From NCBI GenBank assembly GCA_004102805.1, contig SCEG01000007.1, positions 1 through 64,000 on the forward strand: 64,000 bases of DNA, written 5' to 3'. The position numbers and the translations under genes were made by a program. Numbering within the stretch: the first letter of the stretch is position 1; every line of letters starts with the position of its first letter. Positions 43,343 to 51,436 of this stretch are shown here, one piece after another. Source of the stretch: Muribaculaceae bacterium Isolate-002 (NCI) (GTDB lineage Bacteria > Bacteroidota > Bacteroidia > Bacteroidales > Muribaculaceae). Under the pieces are notes generated by a model. It saw only the letters and a list, made by a program, of their open reading frames with translations. It searched no databases and was not told the origin of the DNA.

Positions 43343-45364
43343 ATGCGTCTGACACGTCCGCCATTGTCTTACATCCCCCTGCTGCCGGTGCTTTCGGGCA
43401 TCGTGGCAGGGGTTTTGTGTGCCCGTTTTCTTCCGGTCGGGCCGTGGCTTATGGCGGGTGTAGCTGTGGCTTCGGCCTTTGTCGGAGTGCTGCTCAGACG
43501 GTCGGTTCTCGTTGAAATCCTGTTGTCGGCGGCGCTTGGGGTGGCAGCAGTCGCGATATCCGTGCCTGTGAGTCTCGACGGGGCCCCGGGACGCGATACT
43601 GTGCTCGGAGGTGTCGTTACGGATGTAGTGCAATTATCTGAACATCAGTGGGTAACGGTCGATGTCGGCGATGCCTGCGTCAGGGCTTGCAGGGTGCAGT
43701 TCACCTATCCGTCATTTGACCCGGTGCTTGCACCGGGTGATATCATATCATTTTCCGGCACATACTCCCTGCCGCGGCGCGACACCGATATCCCGCTTGA
43801 GGATAATCTGTCGGAATACTATTACAATCAGGGCGTGTCGTTGCTGTGCTATGCGCCCGTGGGAAGCCTTGAGGTGAAGGGGATGAGCGGCAATCTGTTG
43901 CTTGCGATGAAACGGTGGCGCGCAAGGGTGGCCGACGCGCTGCTGTCGTCGGCTCTCGACGAGCGCACGGCGATATTTATAGCCGCTGTCCTGACCGGCG
44001 ACAGCAGTGCGGTCTCCGATGAATGCCGTCGGAAATATGCCGCCGCGGGTGTGGCGCACATCCTTGCGCTTAGCGGCGCGCATGTGGCGGTCATTGCGGC
44101 CACGGTGTCATTGCTGCTGTTTCCTCTCGTCATGGCCGGGCACCGCAGGGCGCGGTGGTGGCTGACGATTGCCGTGTTGTGGGGCTATGCGCTGTTCACG
44201 GGGATGTCACCCTCGGTGTGCCGTGCTGTCATCATGGCAACTGCCGTGTTGCTGTCACTTGTTCTCGACAGGCCGCGTTCGTCGCTCAACGCTCTGTGTC
44301 TGGCGGCTGCGGTCATTCTGGTGTTCTCCCCGATGTCGCTCATGCAGGCCGGATTTCAGCTGTCGTTTGCAGCCACACTGTCAATAATATTGCTGACGCC
44401 GCGTCTTGCTCCGGTGTCGTTACACCGAGTGCGCGGCTATAGGGTATGGGTTGCCGCTGCAGCAACTCTCGCTGCCACTGCGGGCACTTTTCCGCTTATG
44501 GCGCTCCATTTTCACAGTGTGCCGGTCTACTTCTTTATCGCCAATATGGCTGCTGTGGCGGTGATGCCTGTCATGATAGCCGGCGGACTGGTTTTCACCT
44601 CATTTCTACTTGTTGCAGGAGCAGAGCCGGCATGGATTGTCGCGATGCTCGACGGTGTGTATTCGCTGTTTGATGCCGTGGCATCTGCCGTGGCGCATCT
44701 GCCAGGCGCTACTGTCGACAATATCTATATCGATGCGTGGCTTGTGGTTCCGATGTATCTTGCATTGGCGTTTTTCGCCGCGTATCTTTATCAGCGGCAT
44801 AGAAGCTATGCCGTGCTTGCCGTTGCCACGCTGCTCTTTACCTTTGGAGCTGCCTCGGCTACGGAAGTGCGGCATGCCGACGGCGAGGCGTATATGCTTC
44901 GCTCGACAGATGCGACATCTATAGCTTTTCACAGGGGTGACACTCTGCGTGTGCTGACAACGTCGCCGCGCCATAATCATCGCTACGACTCTGTGAAGTG
45001 GTGCGAACGCTACCGCGACTATATCGCCACGCGCGGCATCCGTTTTGTCGACATACAGCCGCTTGACAGCCAACTGATGACAGCTGACGGCACGCTTCGC
45101 TTCGGCCGCAGGGTCATGCTCGTGGCGCATGCGGCCGATGAAGGTTCCGCAGGCTCGCGTAACGCAATGACAAAAACTGACTACTGCCTGGTGACGGCGA
45201 AATGGTATGGTGACCCGGTTGAATTGGCCCGTCGGTCCGGCGCCGACACCGTGGTGTTGTCGACAGAGATAAATTCAAGGCGTCGCAAACGCTATAAGAT
45301 GGAACTCGAGGCAGCCGGAGTGCCTGTAATCGACCTGGGCATTCGTCAGCTGAACTCTCTATGA
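43343..45364 (+). CDS. comEC: ComEC/Rec2-family DNA-uptake channel, lacking the metallo-beta-lactamase domain
   Basis: 673-residue inner-membrane protein of the ComEC family, the channel for single-stranded DNA in natural transformation. Seen: two N-terminal membrane segments, an OB-like DUF4131 region (about 75-190), and the competence domain (about 205-480) with IFIAAVLTGDSSAVSDECRRKYAAAGVAHILALSGAHV (abridged ALSGxH), GMSPSVCRAVIM. The C-terminal 170 residues show no HxHxDH metallo-beta-lactamase motif, unlike Bacillus ComEC. Its stop is 5 bases from the convergent murA stop. Family assignment good; transformability is not established. Confidence 0.9.
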   Translation: MRLTRPPLSYIPLLPVLSGIVAGVLCARFLPVGPWLMAGVAVASAFVGVLLRRSVLVEILLSAALGVAAVAISVPVSLDGAPGRDTVLGGVVTDVVQLSEHQWVTVDVGDACVRACRVQFTYPSFDPVLAPGDIISFSGTYSLPRRDTDIPLEDNLSEYYYNQGVSLLCYAPVGSLEVKGMSGNLLLAMKRWRARVADALLSSALDERTAIFIAAVLTGDSSAVSDECRRKYAAAGVAHILALSGAHVAVIAATVSLLLFPLVMAGHRRARWWLTIAVLWGYALFTGMSPSVCRAVIMATAVLLSLVLDRPRSSLNALCLAAAVILVFSPMSLMQAGFQLSFAATLSIILLTPRLAPVSLHRVRGYRVWVAAAATLAATAGTFPLMALHFHSVPVYFFIANMAAVAVMPVMIAGGLVFTSFLLVAGAEPAWIVAMLDGVYSLFDAVASAVAHLPGATVDNIYIDAWLVVPMYLALAFFAAYLYQRHRSYAVLAVATLLFTFGAASATEVRHADGEAYMLRSTDATSIAFHRGDTLRVLTTSPRHNHRYDSVKWCERYRDYIATRGIRFVDIQPLDSQLMTADGTLRFGRRVMLVAHAADEGSAGSRNAMTKTDYCLVTAKWYGDPVELARRSGADTVVLSTEINSRRRKRYKMELEAAGVPVIDLGIRQLNSL

Positions 45365-45369
45365 TATGT

Positions 45370-46680
45370 CTACTGACGAGCGATCGATGCTCCGAGAGCA
45401 TTGAGGCGCAGGTCGATATCCTCATATCCGCGCTGTATCTGCTCAATGTTTCCTATCACCGATGTGCCTTTGGCCGATAGAGCGGCTATCAGCAGAGCGA
45501 TGCCGGCGCGTATGTCGGGCGATGACATGCGGTGGGCGCGCAGCGGATAGCGGTGGTCGAGGCCTATCACCACGGCGCGGTGGGGATCGCAGAGGATAAT
45601 CTGTGCACCCATGTCGATCAGCCGGTCGACGAAAAACAGTCGGCTCTCAAACATTTTCTGGTGTATCAGCACGCTTCCCTTGCATTGTGTAACCGCCACG
45701 AGGATTACGCTGAGAAGGTCGGGCGTAAGTCCGGGCCACGGAGCGTCGGCTATGGTCGGTATCGAGCCGTCAAGACCCGTCTCGATCTCGTAGACATCTT
45801 GTTCGGGTATGAAAAGGTCGTCGCCCTGTTGCTGCACGTCGATGCCCAGACGGCGGAAACTCTGCGGAATGATGCCGAGATTGTCGATTGACACGTTGCG
45901 TATGGTGATTGACGATTGGGTCATCGCGGTCAGTCCGATAAACGAGCCGACTTCAATCATGTCTGGAAGTATGCGGTGGCGAGTGCCGCGTATGCTGCAA
46001 GTGCCGGTTACGGTCACAAGATTTGAGCCGATGCCGCGTATCTCCACACCCATTGCAGTGAGCATGCGGCACAGCTGTTGCAGATAGGGCTCGCAGGCGG
46101 CGTTATAGATTGTGGTCTCGCCATTGGCCAGAGTGGCTGCCATGATGATGTTGGCGGTGCCGGTGACCGATGCCTCGTCAAGCAGCATGTATGACCCTTT
46201 GAGTCCTCCCGCGGGAGCTTCGAGGCGGAATGATGCCATTTCAGGGTCATATTCGGCGGTGGCGCCGAGCGCCATCAGTCCCTGTATGTGGGTGTCGACC
46301 TTGCGACGTCCGATCTGGTCGCCCCCCGGTTTCGGGAAGTAGGCGCGGCCGAGGCGTGCCAGCAGCGGACCGATGAGAAGCACCGAGCCGCGGAGTTTCG
46401 ATGAGCGCTGTATGAAATCAAGTGAGTTTACATAGTCGGCGTCGATGTTAGCGGCGCGGAATGTATAGCAGTGTTTTGAGTTGCGGGTCACGTCGACTCC
46501 CATCGCTTCAAGGAGTCCGATCAGGTTGCGCACATCGATGATGTCGGGTATGTTTTCTATCGTCACTTCATCGGTGGTAAGCAGACAGGCACTGATTACC
46601 TGAAGGGCTTCATTTTTGGCGCCCTGTGGTTCGATTGTTCCGGAGAGTTTTCGCCCTCCCTCGATTATAAATGAACTCAT
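45370..46680 (-). CDS. murA: UDP-N-acetylglucosamine 1-carboxyvinyltransferase with Asp at the fosfomycin site
   Basis: 436-residue cytoplasmic enzyme, first committed step of peptidoglycan synthesis (enolpyruvyl transfer from PEP). Seen: GAKNEALQ with the catalytic Lys, RSSKLRGSVLLIGPLLAR, ATLANGETTIYNAA, and GSIPTIADAPWPGLTPDLLSV near residue 305. The active-site loop reads KPGGDQIGRRKVDTH, so Asp121 replaces the Cys115 that fosfomycin alkylates in E. coli. An upstream extension to 46758 is open, but MSSFIIEGG at 46680 is the natural start. Convergent with comEC. Secure. Confidence 0.96.
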   Translation of the reverse strand: MSSFIIEGGRKLSGTIEPQGAKNEALQVISACLLTTDEVTIENIPDIIDVRNLIGLLEAMGVDVTRNSKHCYTFRAANIDADYVNSLDFIQRSSKLRGSVLLIGPLLARLGRAYFPKPGGDQIGRRKVDTHIQGLMALGATAEYDPEMASFRLEAPAGGLKGSYMLLDEASVTGTANIIMAATLANGETTIYNAACEPYLQQLCRMLTAMGVEIRGIGSNLVTVTGTCSIRGTRHRILPDMIEVGSFIGLTAMTQSSITIRNVSIDNLGIIPQSFRRLGIDVQQQGDDLFIPEQDVYEIETGLDGSIPTIADAPWPGLTPDLLSVILVAVTQCKGSVLIHQKMFESRLFFVDRLIDMGAQIILCDPHRAVVIGLDHRYPLRAHRMSSPDIRAGIALLIAALSAKGTSVIGNIEQIQRGYEDIDLRLNALGASIARQ

Positions 46681-46845
46681 ATCGGTTGAAACGTTAGTAT
46701 TAGTAGGGGAGTAATCTGTTGTCAAAGAAAATCCGGGCAGACAGCGCCGCCGATGCAACTGAAATTGAATGCGGCCGTTTCCATCCGGTATTTGAAATTT
46801 AAAGGCGGAAATGCCCTGAAATGTTCATTCCCGTCAATCATTTTT

Positions 46846-46876
46846 CAAATTTACAAAATAAAAACAATATTACCAA
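46846..46876 (-). promoter_or_regulatory. Promoter of murA
   Basis: On the minus strand TTG (46874-46876), 20 bases, TAAATTTG (46846-46853). It implies a leader of about 160 bases. Confidence 0.6.
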
Positions 46877-46985
46877 TTTCTGTAATCCTGTTTGTGTCAC
46901 ATCTTCAGCTCAAGCTGAATTAGCAGTACATGACAATATAATAATTCCCGGATTTGTCTTGAGGGTGTGGCAGCACTTCATATTG

Positions 46986-47076
46986 TAGTGACGCACGAGC
47001 CGTGCGTCACTATTTCTTGAGGTATTGTGGTTAAAGCAGCGAAGCCGCTGTCCTTTTGCTCGGACAGCGGCTTCGC
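46986..47076 (-). terminator. Tandem hairpins after tonB
   Basis: First on the minus strand is a 15-bp perfect stem (47039-47053 with 47062-47076, GCGAAGCCGCTGTCC). The second is a 12-bp perfect stem (46986-46997 with 47001-47012, TAGTGACGCACG, 3-base loop). T-runs are weak, but two strong stems in a row 45-135 bases past the stop suggest termination or 3' protection. Confidence 0.65.
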
Positions 47077-47120
47077 CTGTTATAGGAATGCTCGCGCGGG
47101 GCAAGCGTATGTTTCGGTTA

Positions 47121-48002
47121 TCAGACGCCCTGAAGCTTGAAGTTGATGGGGAGGGTGTACCATACGTTGACGGCCTGGCCGTTCATCTTGCCGGGGATAA
47201 ACTTCGGCAAGGTCTTGACTACACGTACTGCTTCTTTGTCAAGGTCGGGGTCTTTTCCGCGAGCCACTTTGACTTCGCCGATCGAACCGTCGCGGGTTAC
47301 CACAAACTGCACGACTACCTTGCCCTGTACGTTGTTTTCCATTGCGATGGTAGGATACTTGATGTGGTCGCTGATGTATTTGAGAAGTGCGACATCACCG
47401 CCGGGGAACTGGGGCATCTGCTCTACAGAGGTAAATACCTTATCCTCTACAGGTTCGGGTTTTTTCTCTTCGACGATGACTTCGTTCTTGTGTTCGCGAA
47501 CGATGTTGAGGTCGTCGGTACCCTGGTCGAAGTCGGTCGAACCGAGTGCTGTTGAGGTATCCTTGACATCATCGGCTGATTTTACTTCTTCTTTTACATC
47601 TTCGTCTTTCTGAACGAGGAATTCGGTGAACTTCTCGGTGTTGAGGATATCTTCAGCGAGAGCTTCTTCAACTTCAGGTTCGGGAATTTCCTCTTCCTGC
47701 TCCATCTGGTTCTCCTCGGGGAGATCGAGTTCAACCGTAAGTTCGTCAAACTGCTCCTGCTCGATGTTTGCCAGAAGTTCGGCTACACGTTCCTTCTCGG
47801 CGCGCTCCTTTTCGGCACGATACATGCCATAGAGCCACGCTAAGATGAGCACGAGCGCGAGGCCGGCGATTACATAGAGCACAGCGAGATTGTGGCGACG
47901 GTCGCTGGCCTGACGGAGGGCGTAGGCTCCGAATTCTTTATTTTTACCTTCGAATATAAGGTCGGTCCATTCTTTCGATGAAAGATCTACATCTTTTGCC
48001 AT
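47121..48002 (-). CDS. tonB: TonB energy transducer
   Basis: 293-residue inner-membrane-anchored protein reaching through the periplasm to energise outer-membrane receptors. Seen: a short cytoplasmic start, one membrane segment near 38-60 (NLAVLYVIAGLALVLILAWLYG abridged), a Glu/Pro-rich spacer (about 85-195) and a TonB C-terminal domain from about 200 (FPGGDVALLKYISDHIKYP, GKVVVQFVVTRDGSIGEVKV, FIPGKMNGQAVNVWYTLPI). Last gene of the exbB-exbD-exbD-tonB operon, 36 bases after the second exbD. Confidence 0.95.
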   Translation of the reverse strand: MAKDVDLSSKEWTDLIFEGKNKEFGAYALRQASDRRHNLAVLYVIAGLALVLILAWLYGMYRAEKERAEKERVAELLANIEQEQFDELTVELDLPEENQMEQEEEIPEPEVEEALAEDILNTEKFTEFLVQKDEDVKEEVKSADDVKDTSTALGSTDFDQGTDDLNIVREHKNEVIVEEKKPEPVEDKVFTSVEQMPQFPGGDVALLKYISDHIKYPTIAMENNVQGKVVVQFVVTRDGSIGEVKVARGKDPDLDKEAVRVVKTLPKFIPGKMNGQAVNVWYTLPINFKLQGV

Positions 48003-48038
48003 GTTCTTACAATTTTAAAAGTTAATAAATCTTGCATC

Positions 48039-48800
48039 TTATTCGGCAGAATTACGACGTTTGTAATCTACTATCAACAGAGAGTCGGTGGGTGTGTAAG
48101 TGCCGATACGATATTGAGAGATCTGGTTGATCTGCATTTCGTCGAGGGCTGATATCACACTCTGCCATGAGGCCTGGGGTGTTGCCTTTACGGTAACCTG
48201 CGGACGGGTTGTGAACGTACTGTCGTTGCGGACTTCGCGGGCGATATTCTGGAATTCCTCCTCTGTAATCTTGCCGCGACGCCACTGATCCTTGTAGCTT
48301 TCGAGCTTTTCTAGCACCTGGGCGTTTCTGTCGTGGAGCACGCGGCGTATGCCTTGTGTGGCGCTGCCGTCGTTTCCGACAAATTTCTCTGCTTTGACAG
48401 TATTGTCTACTTTGTAACCTTCTCCACCGAAAATGACGTTTTTGTTTTCGTCTATAGTCGGTTCGAAGCCGAAGTAGTAGTAAACCACATCGTTGGGATT
48501 GCCGTCGGCATCGGTCACAATGTTGCCGTCTTTATCACGTTCGGAGTCGATAATCAAAGTGATGGCTTTGGTTTCGGCTACGGTTTCGGAGTTGTCCTGC
48601 GTGCGCTCCTGATTGGGATCGGGAGGCGCGGGGAGGGCGATGCTAAGTGTCTGCGATTTAATCATCGTGGTACAAAGCATGAAGAACGTGATAAGGAGCA
48701 TGTTCATATCCACCATCGGGGTGAAGTCGACATGGATATGCATCTTCTTCTGGGCGCCTTTTTTCTTTTTGCCGCCGTCTGATTGTTCTATCTGTGCCAT
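48039..48800 (-). CDS. exbD: ExbD/TolR-family biopolymer transport protein (second)
   Basis: 253-residue proton-motor subunit of a TonB system. Seen: short basic cytoplasmic N terminus (KKKKGAQKKMH), one membrane segment with the proton-relay Asp in VDFTPMVDMNMLLITFFML, then a long periplasmic domain (about 45-253) with extra acidic loops (RTQDNSETVAETKA) and a C-terminal SALDEMQINQISQYRI. It is longer than the ~140-residue E. coli ExbD. It follows the other exbD by 5 bases; the two may form a heteromeric periplasmic plug. Confidence 0.92.
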   Translation of the reverse strand: MAQIEQSDGGKKKKGAQKKMHIHVDFTPMVDMNMLLITFFMLCTTMIKSQTLSIALPAPPDPNQERTQDNSETVAETKAITLIIDSERDKDGNIVTDADGNPNDVVYYYFGFEPTIDENKNVIFGGEGYKVDNTVKAEKFVGNDGSATQGIRRVLHDRNAQVLEKLESYKDQWRRGKITEEEFQNIAREVRNDSTFTTRPQVTVKATPQASWQSVISALDEMQINQISQYRIGTYTPTDSLLIVDYKRRNSAE

Positions 48801-48805
48801 AATGA

Positions 48806-49594
48806 TTATTCGTTTTCAGATTTCAACGCCGTCATGACGGTGAATTTGTTCATTTTGATGGTACGGAGGTTTTCAAGCACTTTGTTGACAGTGTTGAATG
48901 AAGTGCCTCTGTCTGCTTTCACTGCTATGCCTTCGCCGGTCTTGCGCATCTTGAAGTTAAGAGTCTGCAATGCTTCGTCGTAGGGGGTAGCGTTGAATAT
49001 CGCTCTCATCCAGATCTGGAATTCGTTGGTCTTGACAGGGTTGCCGTTTGCGTCAAGCTCCTTGGTCGCCAGATAGTTGATCAAAGGAATTCCGGAGTCG
49101 GCTCTGTCGAGGTCGCTCAACCATTCATCTTGCTTCGTCTGATCCAGGCTGAAGAATTCGTGCATTTTGAGGATGGGCACACCGAATGTGCCTACCTTGG
49201 CAAATTTCTCGATATCTTCGTTTGTGATGCCGGGATCTTTACCGCCCGCTTCCTTGTAAAGAGCAATCGCATTTTTCAGGATTTCCTTGCGCAGGTTTTC
49301 CGAACCCCATGCTCCGGGATTGTCCTCGGGGATGTCGGGGTTGGCTTCACCTGTCACAGAGAGATACACCTTGGGGGTATCCTTGTCATCCTCACTGGTG
49401 GCGACGAGCACTTGGGCTACGTTCGACATCTGGATTTTCTGAGTGGATACCGACGGGGGTGTCACTACCTGGGTCGGCTCTTTCTGAAGGAACGTCGAAG
49501 TCAACATGAAGAAGGTAAGCAAAAGTACGGTCACGTCACTCATCGCGGTCATGTCGATGAGGGTGCTCTTCCTTTTTACTTTAATCTTTCCCAT
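48806..49594 (-). CDS. exbD: ExbD/TolR-family biopolymer transport protein (first)
   Basis: 262-residue paralogue of the next gene in the same operon. Seen: RKSTLIDMTAMSDVTVLLLTFFML with the conserved Asp in the membrane segment (about 15-37), then a periplasmic domain of about 220 residues including an inserted acidic portion (PNIPEDNPG-type turn) and the C-terminal NTVNKVLENLRTIKMNKFTVMTAL. It is also far longer than E. coli ExbD. Lies 51 bases after exbB. Confidence 0.92.
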   Translation of the reverse strand: MGKIKVKRKSTLIDMTAMSDVTVLLLTFFMLTSTFLQKEPTQVVTPPSVSTQKIQMSNVAQVLVATSEDDKDTPKVYLSVTGEANPDIPEDNPGAWGSENLRKEILKNAIALYKEAGGKDPGITNEDIEKFAKVGTFGVPILKMHEFFSLDQTKQDEWLSDLDRADSGIPLINYLATKELDANGNPVKTNEFQIWMRAIFNATPYDEALQTLNFKMRKTGEGIAVKADRGTSFNTVNKVLENLRTIKMNKFTVMTALKSENE

Positions 49595-49645
49595 ATTTTA
49601 CTTAGATGTTTTCGTTATTAATACTATTGTAAAATGAAGGTAGGA

Positions 49646-50677
49646 TTAGTGAGTTGCGGCAAACGATTGAACGATAGAGAAACCGATTTCGTCGATTGCG
49701 TAAGTCAGGTTGTCGATTTTGTTGGTGTAGAAGTTGTAAGAGATTACAGCGAATGCACCGGTTGCGATACCGAAGGCGGTGTTGATAAGTGCCTCAGAGA
49801 TACCGGTAGAAAGTTCGGTTGAGTCGGGAGCACCAGATGCAGAAAGAGCCTGGAATGACTTGATCATACCGATCACAGTACCGAGAAGACCGACGAGAGT
49901 ACCGAGGGTGGTGAGGGTAGCCACGATGGGGAGGTTCTGCTGGAGCGAGGGCATCTCGACTGCCATAGCTTCCTCAACTTCTTTCTGGAGGGTAGCTACT
50001 TTCTGCTCTTTGGTCAGAACGGTGTTGGCATCCATCTCTTTGTAGCGGTTGAGGGCTGCTGAAACAACAGCTGCAACAGAGCCTTTCTGCTTCTTGCAGA
50101 GAGCCTGAGCGCCGTCGATGTCGTTGCGTGCAAGACATTTCTTGACGTCAGATACGAACTTAGAGATTGAGCCTGTACCCTTGGCGCTCTTGAGGGCGAT
50201 TGCACGCTCTACAGAGAGTACGAGTACGGTGAGGAGGAGTGTCTGAAGGATAGGCACGATGATACCGCCTTTGAACACTGTACCTACGAGATCTTCGGGG
50301 TGAGCGTTCTTTGAAACGTATTCGGGTGCGAATGCCATTGAACCGCTGTAGTATGCTACTTTGGGTGCGCCTTCGAGGGTTTCGTCTTCAAGTGCTTTGG
50401 CTTCTTCTTTTGTGTAGACAGCAGCTGCGTCAACTTTTTCTGTTGTGCCGCCGGCTTTGGCCTCATAAAGGGGAATTCCGGCTTCGTTCTGGAGCTGGAC
50501 TTTGCCGAAGTGGCTTGAGCTACCGAATACGAACAAGAACAAGCAAACGGCTACGATAAAGCAGGCGATGATCACCAAGAATGCGTTCTTGATACCACGT
50601 ACTTTGCTTTTTTGCGCTTGACCTTTAGCCTTGTCGGCGGGACGCGGCTGGGGAGAATTGGGCTTTTGAGCTTCCAT
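49646..50677 (-). CDS. exbB: ExbB/TolQ/MotA-family proton channel
   Basis: 343-residue inner-membrane proton channel subunit. Seen: a basic Pro/Gln-rich cytoplasmic start, a first membrane segment (about 28-50, NAFLVIIACFIVAVCLFLFVFG abridged), a periplasmic region of about 80 residues, then the MotA_ExbB core (about 120-340) with AALKSAKGTGSISKFVSDV and the C-terminal pore pair ATLTTLGTLVGLLGTVIGMIKSF and ISEALINTAFGIATGAFAVISYNF (abridged). Codons are C-rich and regular, suggesting high expression. First gene of the operon. Confidence 0.94.
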   Translation of the reverse strand: MEAQKPNSPQPRPADKAKGQAQKSKVRGIKNAFLVIIACFIVAVCLFLFVFGSSSHFGKVQLQNEAGIPLYEAKAGGTTEKVDAAAVYTKEEAKALEDETLEGAPKVAYYSGSMAFAPEYVSKNAHPEDLVGTVFKGGIIVPILQTLLLTVLVLSVERAIALKSAKGTGSISKFVSDVKKCLARNDIDGAQALCKKQKGSVAAVVSAALNRYKEMDANTVLTKEQKVATLQKEVEEAMAVEMPSLQQNLPIVATLTTLGTLVGLLGTVIGMIKSFQALSASGAPDSTELSTGISEALINTAFGIATGAFAVISYNFYTNKIDNLTYAIDEIGFSIVQSFAATH

Positions 50678-50944
50678 AAAAGATAAATACTTAAATTAAT
50701 GGTTAATTAATAATGATTGTTTTTTTTGATTTTCTTAAAATAAGTTTGTTCTTTATTTTTCTATGATCAGGCAAGTAAAGTCAACGCTATTTTTCAGGCT
50801 TAGGTCCGTATTCATGGCTTAGGGTTTATGCTGTGCCCGCGTCGGTGGCGCGTTTGGAAATGCCGGTTGATATATAGCATAATTCTTGGTTTACTTGGAG
50901 GTCATCCGCTTGCATTTTACAATGGTCTGCGTGACTTCTAACTG

Positions 50945-50975
50945 CAAATGTATCCTTTATTTTTTAACTATCAAA
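50945..50975 (-). promoter_or_regulatory. Promoter of the exbB-exbD-exbD-tonB operon
   Basis: On the minus strand TTTG (50972-50975), exactly 19 bases, TACATTTG (50945-50952): a full consensus match. The predicted start near 50938 gives an unusually long leader of about 260 bases. Confidence 0.8.
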
Positions 50976-51250
50976 ATTTTTAAGCCTCAATTTCTTTATT
51001 TTGGCATATTTTGTCACGGCGTAACGTTTTTTAAGTTATCGTAAGAATATTGCAGCCTTTTTCTACTGTTTATAATCAAAAACGGGCTGTGTTTTGTTGT
51101 TTGAATGTGTAAGTATGCCGATGCCCGCAATGATGCTGTCAGGTTTTAATGGTTGTTAAATTTTAACATGACATATGAGTGAGATGCCCGAATTGAATAA
51201 TTTTTTAAAAAAAAACATGTAATAATTTAAAATACTCAGAAATTAAAAAT

Positions 51251-51258
51251 TAAATTTG
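51251..51258 (+). promoter_or_regulatory. Putative -7 element of the nqr operon
   Basis: TAAATTTG, exact to TAnnTTTG, 179 bases before the nqrA ATG. No TTTG at 19-21 bases upstream. Confidence 0.45.
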
Positions 51259-51436
51259 CAGAAATTTTGGCGTGACTGCGCCAGCCATGATAAATCCATA
51301 TACCTTATTTACGGTAGTGTAAATCCGTGTTGCTCCGGTGTAATTGCCTCAGCTTTGTGTTATTATAGAAAAATTGTGGCCGACTGCGTGGAAATCGCTT
51401 GAACTGAAACAATAATCATAGCTGATATAATTAAAT

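Larger units (their letters stand above)
46681..47120. other. Intergenic region between murA and the tonB operon
   Basis: Holds the murA promoter (46846-46876) and two tandem hairpins (46986-47012, 47039-47076) downstream of tonB. No gene is supported. Confidence 0.65.
50678..51436. other. Divergent intergenic region between exbB and nqrA
   Basis: Contains the exbB promoter (50945-50975) with a ~260-base leader and the nqrA -7 box (51251-51258) with a ~175-base leader. No gene or named RNA was found in the remaining AT-rich sequence. Confidence 0.6.
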
